DNA of 64,000 nt, from NCBI RefSeq assembly GCF_024346455.1, contig NZ_JAGQCY010000001.1:124001-188000 (forward strand), in the 5' to 3' direction. Shown in pieces: positions 14,901 to 23,139 of the stretch. Position 1 is the first letter of the stretch, and each line of letters starts with the position of its first letter. Both the position numbers and the translations under genes were made by a program. Below the pieces are notes generated by a model that worked only from the letters and a program-made list of their open reading frames with translations, had not been told where the DNA came from and made no database searches. The DNA is from Cyanobium sp. Aljojuca 7A6. GTDB taxonomy: Bacteria > Cyanobacteriota > Cyanobacteriia > PCC-6307 > Cyanobiaceae.

Positions 14901-16329
14901 ACAGGGGCAGCTGGGCGGTGGCCTTGAGGCGGTCGGCCTCGAAGCGCTCCAGCCGCAGCAAACGGTCGCGCCACACCAGCGCCGCCTGCCAGGGGCCCAG
15001 GAGCCGCTGGGACGCCTGGCCCGTCTCCAGCCGCAGGCGCGGCGCCGCCAGGCGGCCATCGGCCCGCAGGCGGCCGGCGAGGGGCTGCCGCAACCACTCC
15101 GGCAGCTTGGCGGCGGCGGGAAAATCATCGGGATCCAGGCGCCAGCGGGCGTCGAGGGCCAGCGAACGGCCGACACTGCCGCTGGCCCTGAGCGTGGAGC
15201 GACCCAGCCGGCCATCGAGCCGGGTGAGGCGCAGCAAGCCATCGCCCCAGCGTCCCTTGAGGTCGGCCTGCAGGGGTTGGCGCCCCAGGGGATGGCGCGG
15301 TGGCGGCTGGACGACGAGCTGGAGGTCCAGGCGGCGATCCGCTTCGGCCCTGGCGGTCAGGCGGCCGCCCCAGGTCCCGTAGCGCCAGGGGCTGGCGGGC
15401 AGGATCAGGGCCCTGTCGCGACAGCTGAGGGGCAGCCGCTCCGCCGTCAGCGGCACCGAGCCGGTCTGCAACTGCCAGCGCAGATCCCGCAGCTCCAGGC
15501 CGCCATCGCAGCGGGCCAGGCCCTTGTTGATCGTCAGCCCCAGGCGCCCGTCGGCCACACCGGCGAGGCTCCCCCCAGCCCGGTCACCGGAGGGAAACAG
15601 CGACCGCAGCGGGGCGAGGGGAAAACGGCGGGCCGTCAGCCGGCCCAGCCACTGCTGCGTCTGCCACTGCCCCCCGCCGTCCACCAGGAGCGAGCCGCCG
15701 CCGGCCGGGGGGGCCAGCCGCAGGCCCAGGTCGATCTCGCGGCGGTGCAGGCGCACGGCCACCTGGCCCGAAAGGGTCAGATCGAGGGGCCGAGCCGTGG
15801 CTCCGGCGCCCCAGACGCGCACGGCGCCGGGCTGGAGCAGACCCAGGCGCAGGTCGATCCGTGGGGGCTCGCGGCCGGGGGGCGCCGACCCCAGCACCCA
15901 GAACTGCCCCCTGGCGTTGCGGCGCAGGTCGGCGCGGGCCCCCTTGAGGCCCAGATCCAGCACGGGCCCGCGCAACAGCAGGCTGGCCATGGGGTCGAGG
16001 CGCAGCCGCACCGCCTCCACTGTCGCGGTGGAGCTGTCCTGAGGGCCGGCCAGAAAACGGCTGGGGCCGATCCAAACGCCATCGGCGTTCAGGCCCCGGT
16101 AGGGACCCAGGGCCAGCGGACGGCCCATGGCCGTGCCGATCTGGCGCTCCAGGGTCGGCCTGAAGCGCCCGTAGAGGTCACCGACAATCCGGTCGAACCA
16201 GAAGACTCCGGCACCCAGCCCCGCCCCGAGCAAACCCACCGCGAGCAGTCCCTTCCCCACGCGCCGGCGGGCGGCTAAAGACTGTCTGTCAGGCTTCCAA
16301 CGCATCCACCGGGGTCGGTTGCCGTCCAT
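11980..16329 (-). CDS. tamB: TamB/DUF490-type envelope protein
   Basis: TamB-type proteins span the periplasm as a long lipid-binding beta-groove and help move phospholipids or assemble outer-membrane proteins. The 1449-residue protein has an N-terminal membrane anchor (about 25-45, GLLAVGLLGAGLGAGVFWF), a long repetitive beta-rich middle, and a C-terminal DUF490 region with RGTINVQPGQLA, GRLRINGRLDPSL and SDSLSVLSPSGVGEVGPS, ending in an aromatic FLRF like a barrel protein. The short gap to the divergent Ycf51 gene (about 43 bases) probably holds both promoters. It leads the overlapping minus-strand operon. Confidence 0.9.
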   Translation of the reverse strand: MDGNRPRWMRWKPDRQSLAARRRVGKGLLAVGLLGAGLGAGVFWFDRIVGDLYGRFRPTLERQIGTAMGRPLALGPYRGLNADGVWIGPSRFLAGPQDSSTATVEAVRLRLDPMASLLLRGPVLDLGLKGARADLRRNARGQFWVLGSAPPGREPPRIDLRLGLLQPGAVRVWGAGATARPLDLTLSGQVAVRLHRREIDLGLRLAPPAGGGSLLVDGGGQWQTQQWLGRLTARRFPLAPLRSLFPSGDRAGGSLAGVADGRLGLTINKGLARCDGGLELRDLRWQLQTGSVPLTAERLPLSCRDRALILPASPWRYGTWGGRLTARAEADRRLDLQLVVQPPPRHPLGRQPLQADLKGRWGDGLLRLTRLDGRLGRSTLRASGSVGRSLALDARWRLDPDDFPAAAKLPEWLRQPLAGRLRADGRLAAPRLRLETGQASQRLLGPWQAALVWRDRLLRLERFEADRLKATAQLPLSFQAGKGLVAGPLLARVDVQDYPLARLNPLLGTTLQGQLDGAGTIAGPLAELRPDLQLRLEQPGAGPLLLRETWSGSLKDRSLDLTAVAPTPQGRITALLDRRWQPVRAAIDRDGGQLSLDGRPAGYRWVARAFPLRGLSVATGPNRRLRPLEGDLSGSGRLGLQPLSFDGRVELLSPQFLGVGGRRIQADVAYDDRQYRVNGQIEPLGEGSIAATVSGRWNGPFRARFEARQLSTLLFRQLNDAWPIWRGAPAPQRGRASDLGSLVIDTMAGTVTDQLLALAQAEQRVAARVQAASRASRAERLERLQARIDADLLLSGPDFARTRADLKATGHLWYNQGDRAQALAGKPFEVRLEGPLTGGSGSFSLADLPLSLLALLTPLPENLRGALAARGRYRLGGARPELSLDLALVEGRLGEEALALERGRVELKAEGIGLDLALRAEGASRSVDLSGTIPLVASQQGLELRLATRGDGLRFLTRLGGQAFTWQEGGADLQLLVRGSLDDPIANGFLRLRELSFRFIGQEVREVEATILFDFEQLVVQEFRARVGPKGVVVGDGRLGLFRPLAEDKTLVMKLEQVPFSVPRVVAVGDGQLHLSGSLLAPVLGGDVAIGRGTINVQPGQLAASEPVSDQPVQPRTMPELLESKWTFDQPLVLLGPDVESTTAEALRGSVPRFPYLAFEDLTLRLGPDLRVVIPNIANFTTAGRLRINGRLDPSLRASGVVRLLGGRLSLFTTSFSLDPDAPNVAIFTPSMGLVPYLDIALRTRISDSLSVLSPSGVGEVGPSVQNAPNQAGLSALNQLNLILVVVAVSGPADRIAENLTLRSSPPLPQERLVALIGGNSLAGLSGGGAGAALATVVGQTLLSPLLASLSDAFGQRVSLALYPTYVNQSIDTERERTSRRVPPQLVLGAEIGVDITNRFSMSVLAAPNRSDVPPQVTLTYKASDTFNLQTSVDTEGAWQSLLQVFLRF

Positions 16330-16372
16330 GGCGGCCGCAATATAGGGGGCTTGTCACGCCTTCCCCAGCCCC

Positions 16373-16840
16373 ATGGCCGCTGATCCGATCCTGCTTGTGG
16401 CCGGCACCTGGCTGGGTGCCGCCAGCGGCGTGCTGGCGGTGCTGACCATCGCCGGATTCCTGTCCCGCTGGGGGATCCGCTTCCGTCTGGTGGGAATCAC
16501 CAGTTTCACGGCCCTGCTCTCGCTCTCCTGCCTGGCCTTCTCCATCAGCTACAACCCGCGGGTGAGCGTGCCGGGAGCGATCCAGGTGCCCGTCGTGTTC
16601 GACAACGGCACCGATCTGGTCATTGCCGCCGCACCCGCTGATCTGGAGAGCGCCGCAGCGGCCCCCAGCGTGGAGCAGGTGGCGCGCAACCTGCGGGGCA
16701 GCGGCCGTGGCGGCAGTGCCGGCCAGGTCCGGGTGCGGCTGCGGCGGGTCGAAGCCGTCGAGCCAGGCCTGGCACGGCCCGTGGTGCTGGCGGAAACCAC
16801 CCGCGAGCAGGCGACCAGCAGCCTCGACGACGCGGTCTGA
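16373..16840 (+). CDS. Ycf51-like (DUF2518) membrane protein
   Basis: A 155-residue protein of the cyanobacterial/plastid Ycf51 family, function unknown. Two membrane segments lie at about 7-30 and 42-60, joined by the conserved SRWGIRFRLVGITSFTALLS. A soluble part follows with the typical SYNPRVSVPGAIQVPVVFDNG and VARNLRGSGRGG. Family length and order are normal. It is divergent from tamB and followed six bases later by the DUF4332-like gene. Confidence 0.85.
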   Translation: MAADPILLVAGTWLGAASGVLAVLTIAGFLSRWGIRFRLVGITSFTALLSLSCLAFSISYNPRVSVPGAIQVPVVFDNGTDLVIAAAPADLESAAAAPSVEQVARNLRGSGRGGSAGQVRVRLRRVEAVEPGLARPVVLAETTREQATSSLDDAV

Positions 16841-16846
16841 ACCCCA

Positions 16847-17248
16847 GTGGTGCACCCCTTCCAGCCAGCGGGCCACATGCGGCGGGAGCAGCAACGCCTG
16901 CGCCGGGCCGGCATCGAGAGCTGGGACGACCTGGCGGCCTTGGATGACGGGCAACTGCGGCAGCTGGCGGCCTCCGGCGAGGCCAGCGAAGCCAAGCTGA
17001 TCCGCCTGCGGGGTCAGGCCCGGCTGGTGAGCGCGGTGGGGCTGGCCCCGGAGGAAGCGGCTCTTTTGCTGCATGGAGGCATCGCCAACCCCGCCGGCCT
17101 GGCCGGCGCCGATCCCCAGCAGTTGCTGCTGCAGCTGGGACGGCTGCAGCGTCGTCTCACCGGGGCCGCCGTGGCTCCGGTGGACCTGCCCCTGGTGCTG
17201 GGCTGGATCCGCCGAGCCAAGCAGGCGTCCGGTCGCTCCCCGAACTGA
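16847..17248 (+). CDS. DUF4332-like helix-hairpin-helix protein
   Basis: A 133-residue, all-helical protein with two copies of a helix-hairpin-helix-like unit (GIESWDDLAALDDGQLRQLA and GIANPAGLAGADPQQLLLQL), as in DUF4332 proteins. Such folds can bind DNA, but the role is unknown. GTG 16847 sits six bases after the Ycf51 stop, suggesting co-transcription; an inner ATG at 16877 is also possible. Confidence 0.65.
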   Translation: MVHPFQPAGHMRREQQRLRRAGIESWDDLAALDDGQLRQLAASGEASEAKLIRLRGQARLVSAVGLAPEEAALLLHGGIANPAGLAGADPQQLLLQLGRLQRRLTGAAVAPVDLPLVLGWIRRAKQASGRSPN

Positions 17249-17310
17249 CCCACAGGCCCGCGCCACCCCGGCGGGGGTGACTGGAATGGAGAAAACGGAC
17301 GGAGGCAGTG

Positions 17311-17637
17311 ATGCCCCCAGCAATCCGCCTTTCTCCCCTTAAAGCCACGAACCACTCCTTTCGCAGGCGCCTCACGGCCCTGCTCTGCGCCACCTGCCTT
17401 ACGGCCGTGGCGGCGCCCATGGGGCGCGCCCAATCCGCCCTGCTGGAATCGGTGAAGCAGAACCCGGCCCTGGCCCAGAGCCTCTGCCAGCAGTTCCGCC
17501 AGCTGAACGCCCAGGGCGTCTCGGCCACCTCCAAGGCGTCGATTTCCAGCCTGGCCAGCAGCCGCAGCCTGAGCCCCATGGATGCCGAGGTGCTGGCCAC
17601 CTATGTGATCGGCCTGCACTGCTCCACCGTGTTCTGA
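17311..17637 (+). CDS. Small secreted protein, unknown
   Basis: A 108-residue protein with a Tat/Sec-like N terminus (SFRRRLTALLCATCLTAVAA, cleavage near GRAQS) and a mature domain of about 65 residues containing two Cys (SLCQQF and GLHCSTVF) that could form a disulfide. A strong GGAGG at 17301 is correctly spaced for ATG 17311. I do not recognise the family; the pattern resembles small exported proteins common in picocyanobacteria. Confidence 0.65.
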   Translation: MPPAIRLSPLKATNHSFRRRLTALLCATCLTAVAAPMGRAQSALLESVKQNPALAQSLCQQFRQLNAQGVSATSKASISSLASSRSLSPMDAEVLATYVIGLHCSTVF

Positions 17638-17642
17638 GTCCC

Positions 17643-19250
17643 GTGGTCTGGGCCCGGGACGCCACCCTGCTGCTGGCGGATGGGGCGCGGCTGGTGAGCC
17701 GTGTGTGGCACCCCGACGGGCAGGGCCCCTGGCCCGTCCTGCTGATGCGCCAGCCCTATGGCCGGGCGATCGCCTCCACGGTGACCTACGCCCATCCCAG
17801 CTGGTATGCCGGCCACGGGTTCCTGGTGGTGGTGCAGGACGTGCGCGGCCGGGGGGTGTCCGATGGCCGCTTCGATGGCTTCACCCAGGAGGCGGCCGAT
17901 GGCGCCGCCACGGTCCGCTGGGCCCGGACGCTGGAAGGCAGCAACGGCCGTGTGGGCAGCTACGGCTTCTCCTACCAGGGCCTGACCCAGCTGCTCAACA
18001 GCGGGGGCGACGACGCCGCAGCCCTGCCGGACTGTCTGGCCCCGGCGATGTGTGGCCTTGACGAGCGCCTGCACTGGGCCAGCGAGGGGGGCGCCCACTG
18101 GTGGGCCCTGGGGCTGGGCTGGGCTCTGCAACTGGCGGCGGAGGGCTGCCGTCGCCGCGGCGATGGGGCCGGCTGGCGGCAGATCCGCCGCAGCCTGCAA
18201 CTGGGCCAGTTCAGCGACGAGGGGCTGGCCCTGCTGGAGCGCCACGACCCCAGCGGCATGGGCCTGCGCTGGCTGCGGCAGGATGCCACCCGCCCGGAGG
18301 GCTGGACGGTCCACACCGTGGCGCCGGCACTGCTGCGACGCCCGATGCTGCTGATCGGCGGCTGGCATGATCCGCACCTGAATGGCGTTCTGGATCTCTG
18401 GGCCCGGGCCCGCGCCGCCGGCGGCCGCCCCGGGCTCGTGATCGGCGCCTGGAGCCACCTCGATTGGAACGGCGGCCTCGACAGCACGCTGCTGGCCTTC
18501 TTCCAACGCCATCTGCAGGAGGCAACAGTTGCGGCCCCCAGCCCGCCGGCGGCCCCCGAGACCCCCATCCACCTGCAGTGCTGCGCCAGCGGCGCCTGGC
18601 ACAAACTGGACGATCCCAGCGAGCCGCAGGGGGCGGCCCTCAGCTGGTCGCTGCATTCGATTGGTCTGGCGGCGATCCGCTGCGATGAAGGGGAACTGCG
18701 GCCGGAGCCGGCGGGGCAGGGCGTGGTGGTGCTGGTGCACGACCCCTGGCGGCCGGTGCCCGGCCGGGGCGGCCATCTCGGCCTGGTGCCCGGACCGGTG
18801 GAACGCGCTGACCTGGATCGGCGTGCCGATGTGGCCTGCTTCAGCAGCGCCCCCTTGGAGCAGGATCTCTGGCTGATCGGCACCGTCCGCCTGCAGCTGC
18901 GGGTGAGCGCCGACCAGCCCAGCTTCGATCTCTGCGGCGCCCTCTCCGAGGTGAGTCCGGACGGCCAAAGCGTGCGCCAACTGAGCACCGGCGTGGCCCG
19001 CTTCGGCCCTGAAGAAGCCGCCGCCGCAGGCCCCCGCAGCCTGGCCCTGCAGCCGCTGGCGACCCTGGTGGCCGCCGGTCAGCGGCTGCGGCTGTCCCTG
19101 GCGGCGGCGGCCTGGCCGCTGATCGCCGTCAATCCCGGCGACGGCAGCCTGCCGGCGGGTGGCAGCAGCGCTGCCCACCGGGTGATCAGCCTGACGCTGG
19201 AGCTTGACGGCAGCCGGCTGGGCCTGGAGCCCCTGATTCGGGCAAACTGA
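17643..19250 (+). CDS. CocE/NonD-type alpha/beta hydrolase
   Basis: A serine esterase/peptidase of the X-Pro dipeptidyl-peptidase superfamily. The N-terminal alpha/beta fold has the oxyanion-region sequence DVRGRGVSDGRFDGF, nucleophile Ser in VGSYGFSYQGL (about 104-106), Asp in IGGWHDPHLNG, and His in GAWSHLDWNGG. The C-terminal jelly-roll (about 330-535) includes DLWLIGTVRLQLRVSADQPS, typical of the family. At 535 residues it is normal length. GTG 17643 follows the previous stop by five bases. Substrate unknown: amide, ester or cocaine-esterase-like. Confidence 0.85.
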   Translation: MVWARDATLLLADGARLVSRVWHPDGQGPWPVLLMRQPYGRAIASTVTYAHPSWYAGHGFLVVVQDVRGRGVSDGRFDGFTQEAADGAATVRWARTLEGSNGRVGSYGFSYQGLTQLLNSGGDDAAALPDCLAPAMCGLDERLHWASEGGAHWWALGLGWALQLAAEGCRRRGDGAGWRQIRRSLQLGQFSDEGLALLERHDPSGMGLRWLRQDATRPEGWTVHTVAPALLRRPMLLIGGWHDPHLNGVLDLWARARAAGGRPGLVIGAWSHLDWNGGLDSTLLAFFQRHLQEATVAAPSPPAAPETPIHLQCCASGAWHKLDDPSEPQGAALSWSLHSIGLAAIRCDEGELRPEPAGQGVVVLVHDPWRPVPGRGGHLGLVPGPVERADLDRRADVACFSSAPLEQDLWLIGTVRLQLRVSADQPSFDLCGALSEVSPDGQSVRQLSTGVARFGPEEAAAAGPRSLALQPLATLVAAGQRLRLSLAAAAWPLIAVNPGDGSLPAGGSSAAHRVISLTLELDGSRLGLEPLIRAN

Positions 19251-19272
19251 GCCGAATCGAACCCCGTCGCCC

Positions 19273-20043
19273 ATGCCGCGCCCCCAACCGCGCCGAGCCC
19301 TGATCGGCCTGACGCTGCTCCTGAGCAGCCTGGCGGTCCTGGCGCCACGGGGGGCGTGGGCCCAGGCCGTGCCGCTTCCCACCAGCAGCGGCCAGCCGAG
19401 CGCCGCGCTGAGCGAAGCCAAGGCCCGCGCCGCCGCCGAGCGGTTCCTGGCCACGATCCGCAACGGGGACGCCCAGGCGCGCTTCAACCAGTTCTCGCCG
19501 GCCCTGCAGCGCGTCAGCAGCCCCAGCATGGTGGCGGCCACCATGAAAACCCAGCCCAAGCTGTTGCGCTGGGCGATCCGCAGCATCCAGCCCGGCTACG
19601 ACTCGAGCACGGTGGAGGCCACCCTGTTCACCAGCGCCGGCCAGCGCGATCTGCTGATGGTGATCGATGCCGAGGGCAAGATCGATGGCTATCACTTCGA
19701 CGTCACCGACCAGCCCGCCGAAAAGGTGGTGCGGGACTTCATCAGCGCCCTCTCGGCGGGTCACTTCATCTCCGCCAGCAGCTTCCTGTCCCCGGTGATG
19801 CAGGAGCAGATTTCCCAGGCCCAGCTGCAGCAGAAATGGTTCAACCTGCAGCGCATCACAGGAAATTTCGTGCGGGTGAAGCGCATCCATCGAGCCGAGA
19901 GCACCCCGGACATGCGGCTGGTGATTGTCAACACCGAGTTCAATCGCCTCACCGACAACCTGTTCGTGACCCTGGATGCCCAGAACCAGATCGTCGGCGT
20001 GGATTTCCCCACGGATCCGGCCCCTCCCTCGCCGGCGCGCTGA
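19273..20043 (+). CDS. Exported DUF3887-like protein
   Basis: A 256-residue secreted protein. The signal peptide (MPRPQPRRALIGLTLLLSSL, ending ALA...GAWAQA, about 31 residues) is followed by two similar domains: AAERFLATIRNGDAQARFNQFSP and VVRDFISALSAGHFISASSFLSP. Both resemble the SnoaL-like DUF3887 module often seen next to hydrolases. The repeat suggests internal duplication. It sits 22 bases after the CocE-type hydrolase and may be co-transcribed. Confidence 0.7.
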   Translation: MPRPQPRRALIGLTLLLSSLAVLAPRGAWAQAVPLPTSSGQPSAALSEAKARAAAERFLATIRNGDAQARFNQFSPALQRVSSPSMVAATMKTQPKLLRWAIRSIQPGYDSSTVEATLFTSAGQRDLLMVIDAEGKIDGYHFDVTDQPAEKVVRDFISALSAGHFISASSFLSPVMQEQISQAQLQQKWFNLQRITGNFVRVKRIHRAESTPDMRLVIVNTEFNRLTDNLFVTLDAQNQIVGVDFPTDPAPPSPAR

Positions 20044-20076
20044 GCAGGCGCTCCCACCGACGTAAGCTCCCGGCGC

Positions 20077-22389
20077 ATGCCCGCCCCATCTTCCATGGCC
20101 CTGTCCAGCCTCGAATGGATGGTCGATGATGCCCATCGGCTGGCGGAATGTCGCCACGACCATCCCTTCTCCGTGCTCGGACCGCAGCCCCTGGATGGCG
20201 GTGGCTGGGTGGTGCGGGCCTGGATGCCGGACGCCCATTCGGTGGAGTTGTTGCTCGGGGGCGAGCGGCTGGCCATGGCCAATCCCCACCATCCCTGGAT
20301 CTTCGAAACCCGCTTGGAGGCCGACCCCGGCTGCGGCTATCGCCTGCATGTGCAACGGGGCGGCATCGAGCACGAGCAACACGACCCCTGGGCCTTCCGC
20401 CATGAGTGGATGGGGGATCTCGACCGGCACCTGTTCGCCGAGGGCAACCACCACCACGTCTGGCGGCGCATGGGTGCCCACGTCGTCGAACGGGACGGCG
20501 TCGCCGGCGTGCAGTTCTGTCTGTGGGCGCCCAATGCCCGCAGCGTGGCCCTGCTGGGCCATTTCAACGGCTGGGACGGCCGCCATCACCCCATGCAGCA
20601 GCGGCTCGGGGGCGCCTGGGAGCTGTTCATCCCCGGGCTGGGCGTCGGCGAAACCTACAAGTACGAGGTGAGGGCCCAGAACGGTCACTGCTATCAGAAG
20701 GCCGACCCCTACGGCTTCCGCCATGAGATCCGGCCGAACACCGGCTCGATCGTGGCCCAGCTGGGCACCTATCAGTGGAACGACAGCGCCTGGATCGAGG
20801 AGCGCGATGGCCGCGATCCCCTGCCCCAGCCGATCGCGGTGTACGAGATGCACCTGGGCAGCTGGATGCATGCCGCCGCCGACCAGCCCTTCATCGAAGC
20901 CGACGGCAGCGCCCGGCCACCCGTGCCCGCCGCCGACATGAAACCGGGGGCCCGGCTGATGACCTACCCGGAACTGGCCGACAGGGTGATCCCCTATGTG
21001 AAGGAGCGGGGCTTCACCCACATCGAGCTGATGCCGATCTCGGAGCATCCCTTCGATGGCTCCTGGGGGTATCAGGTCACGGGCTGGTACGCGCCGACCA
21101 GCCGCTTCGGCAGCCCGGACGAGTTCCGCGCCTTCGTCGACCGCTGCCACGCCGAGGGCCTCGGTGTGATCCTCGACTGGGTCCCCGGCCACTTCCCCAA
21201 GGACAGCCACGGCCTGGCCTTCTTCGATGGCGCCCACCTCTACGAGCATGCCGACCCCCGCATCGGCGAGCACAAGGAGTGGGGCACGCTGATCTTCAAT
21301 TACAGCCGCAACGAGGTGCGCAACTTCCTCGTCGCCAACCTCATCTACTGGTTCGAGGAGTTCCACATCGATGGCATCCGGGTGGATGCGGTGGCCTCGA
21401 TGCTTTATCGCGACTACCTGCGCCCGGATGGGGAATGGCTGCCCAATGAACAGGGCGGGCGTGAGAATCTCGAAGCCGTGCGCTTCCTGCAGCAGGCCAA
21501 CCACGTGCTGTTCCAGCACTTCCCCGGCGCCCTTTCGATCGCCGAGGAATCCACCACCTGGCCGATGGTGACCCAGCCCACCGACATGGGCGGCCTGGGG
21601 TTCAACCTCAAGTGGAACATGGGCTGGATGCACGACATGCTCGATTACTTCGAGCTGGATCCCTGGTTCCGCCAGTTCCACCAGAACCACGTCACCTTTT
21701 CGATCTGGTATGCCTTCACCGAGAACTTCATGCTGGCCCTGAGCCACGATGAAGTGGTGCACGGCAAGAGCAACCTGCTGCACAAGATGCCGGGGGACGA
21801 CTGGCAGAAGTTCGCCAATGTGCGCGCCCTGCTCGCCTACATGTGGACCCACCCGGGCAAGAAAACGATTTTCATGGGTATGGAGTTCGGCCAGCGGGCC
21901 GAATGGAACGTCTGGGGCGATCTGCAGTGGGAACTGCTGCATTACGAGGCCCACAAGGGCCTGCTCAACCTGGTGGACGACCTCAACGTCTTCTACAAGT
22001 CGGAGGCGGCGCTGTGGGGCGATGACTTCGACCAGTACGGCTTCCAGTGGATCGACTGCAACGACAACCGCCATTCGGTGATCAGCTTCATGCGCCGCGA
22101 CAGCGGCAGCGGCCGCTGGGTGGTGGTGGTGGCCAACTTCACCCCCCAGAGCCATTCCCACTACCGGGTGGGTGTGCCCCTGGAGGGCTTCTATGCCGAG
22201 GTCTTCAACACCGACAGCAGCCGCTACGGAGGCAGCAACCTCGGCAACCTGGGCGGCCGCTTCACCGATGCCTGGGCCATCCACGACTACCAGAACTCGC
22301 TCGAGCTCTGCCTGCCCCCCCTGAGCGTGGTGGTGTTGCGTCTGGACGAGACCCGCAGCCTTGCCAGGCCCCAGCCCGGCGAGTCCTGA
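20077..22389 (+). CDS. glgB: 1,4-alpha-glucan branching enzyme
   Basis: GlgB makes alpha-1,6 branches in glycogen by cutting and moving alpha-1,4 chains. The 770-residue protein has an N-terminal CBM48-type region ([19 protein letters not shown]), a GH13 barrel with [15 protein letters not shown], the nucleophile Asp in [15 protein letters not shown], the acid/base Glu in [10 protein letters not shown], and the transition-state Asp in [12 protein letters not shown], then a C-terminal beta domain. A second ATG at 20095 is possible. It is likely co-transcribed with the channel gene, whose frame overlaps its end. Confidence 0.97.
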   Translation: MPAPSSMALSSLEWMVDDAHRLAECRHDHPFSVLGPQPLDGGGWVVRAWMPDAHSVELLLGGERLAMANPHHPWIFETRLEADPGCGYRLHVQRGGIEHEQHDPWAFRHEWMGDLDRHLFAEGNHHHVWRRMGAHVVERDGVAGVQFCLWAPNARSVALLGHFNGWDGRHHPMQQRLGGAWELFIPGLGVGETYKYEVRAQNGHCYQKADPYGFRHEIRPNTGSIVAQLGTYQWNDSAWIEERDGRDPLPQPIAVYEMHLGSWMHAAADQPFIEADGSARPPVPAADMKPGARLMTYPELADRVIPYVKERGFTHIELMPISEHPFDGSWGYQVTGWYAPTSRFGSPDEFRAFVDRCHAEGLGVILDWVPGHFPKDSHGLAFFDGAHLYEHADPRIGEHKEWGTLIFNYSRNEVRNFLVANLIYWFEEFHIDGIRVDAVASMLYRDYLRPDGEWLPNEQGGRENLEAVRFLQQANHVLFQHFPGALSIAEESTTWPMVTQPTDMGGLGFNLKWNMGWMHDMLDYFELDPWFRQFHQNHVTFSIWYAFTENFMLALSHDEVVHGKSNLLHKMPGDDWQKFANVRALLAYMWTHPGKKTIFMGMEFGQRAEWNVWGDLQWELLHYEAHKGLLNLVDDLNVFYKSEAALWGDDFDQYGFQWIDCNDNRHSVISFMRRDSGSGRWVVVVANFTPQSHSHYRVGVPLEGFYAEVFNTDSSRYGGSNLGNLGGRFTDAWAIHDYQNSLELCLPPLSVVVLRLDETRSLARPQPGES

Positions 22390-23120
22390 GACCCGGATCC
22401 CGCCACCGCCGAGGCTTCTACGGCCACCTGCTGATCACCACCTTGCTGGTGATCGCCGCTTTTCTGTTCACCGGCCCCGAGGCGAAGCTGCCCTGGCTGG
22501 GGTACCTGTATCTCACCGCCGTACTGACCTTCCGCCAGCCACCGATCGAGAGCCTGGGCGCTTCCCAGAGTCTTGGGCGGCTGCATCGCCCTGTGGGTCT
22601 GACCTGTATGGCGGCGGAGGCCCTCTGGCTGCTGCGTCCTGATCTGCTGCGCTTGGTCGGTCCCGCCCTGCTGGTGCTCTACACCCTGTTCCTCGGCCTC
22701 TGCCTGCGGCGGCTGATCCACTGCCTTGCCGCCGAGGAGCGGGTGGACGGCGCCGTACTGGCCGGGGCCACCGCCGGCTATCTGCTCCTGGGCCTGGGCG
22801 GGGGCCTGCTGCTGGTGCTGTTGGAGAGCCTCCAGCCCGGCAGCTTTCGCGACAACATCAACGGCTTGACGCTGGTGTTGCCACAGGACACCAAGGACAT
22901 CGGCGGGGCCGATTGGGAGCAGACCGTTCAGCGACTCCATTACTTCTCCTTCGTCAGCCTTACCACCCTCGGGTATGGCGACCTCACACCGGTGAAACCC
23001 GCTGCCCGCCTGGCCGCCGTGGCCCTGGCGGTACTGGGCCTCCTGTACACCTCCGTGGTGCTTGGGGTCCTGATCAGCCGGTTCGGGCCCATCGACCCTC
23101 CCTCGGGGCGACAGCGGTGA
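22386..23120 (+). CDS. Two-TM potassium channel (Ion_trans_2)
   Basis: A K+-selective ion channel with the selectivity filter [12 protein letters not shown] (TxGYGD) between a pore helix and the last membrane helix. Earlier hydrophobic segments ([55 protein letters not shown]) suggest more than two helices in total. No ATG exists in frame; the frame enters from within glgB. The given start (CTG 22386) is a placeholder; TTG 22443 or GTG 22449 are alternatives, but they cut into the first helix. Overlap with glgB suggests translational coupling. Confidence 0.8.
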   Translation: MRPGSRHRRGFYGHLLITTLLVIAAFLFTGPEAKLPWLGYLYLTAVLTFRQPPIESLGASQSLGRLHRPVGLTCMAAEALWLLRPDLLRLVGPALLVLYTLFLGLCLRRLIHCLAAEERVDGAVLAGATAGYLLLGLGGGLLLVLLESLQPGSFRDNINGLTLVLPQDTKDIGGADWEQTVQRLHYFSFVSLTTLGYGDLTPVKPAARLAAVALAVLGLLYTSVVLGVLISRFGPIDPPSGRQR

Positions 23121-23139
23121 CACCGTCGCGCCCAGCGTT

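Noticed and set aside
13897-16278. Plus-strand frame of 793 codons
   Set aside because: It is antisense to tamB, Gln/Pro/Gly-rich low complexity, no motif.
17249-17310. Terminator between the DUF4332-like gene and the exported protein
   Set aside because: CACCCC and GGGGTG can pair, but no T-run follows, so there is no support for an intrinsic terminator.
19186-22284. Long minus-strand frame of 1032 codons
   Set aside because: It lies antisense to glgB and the exported protein gene, and is His/Gly/Ala-rich without any family; it is a shadow of GC-rich coding DNA.
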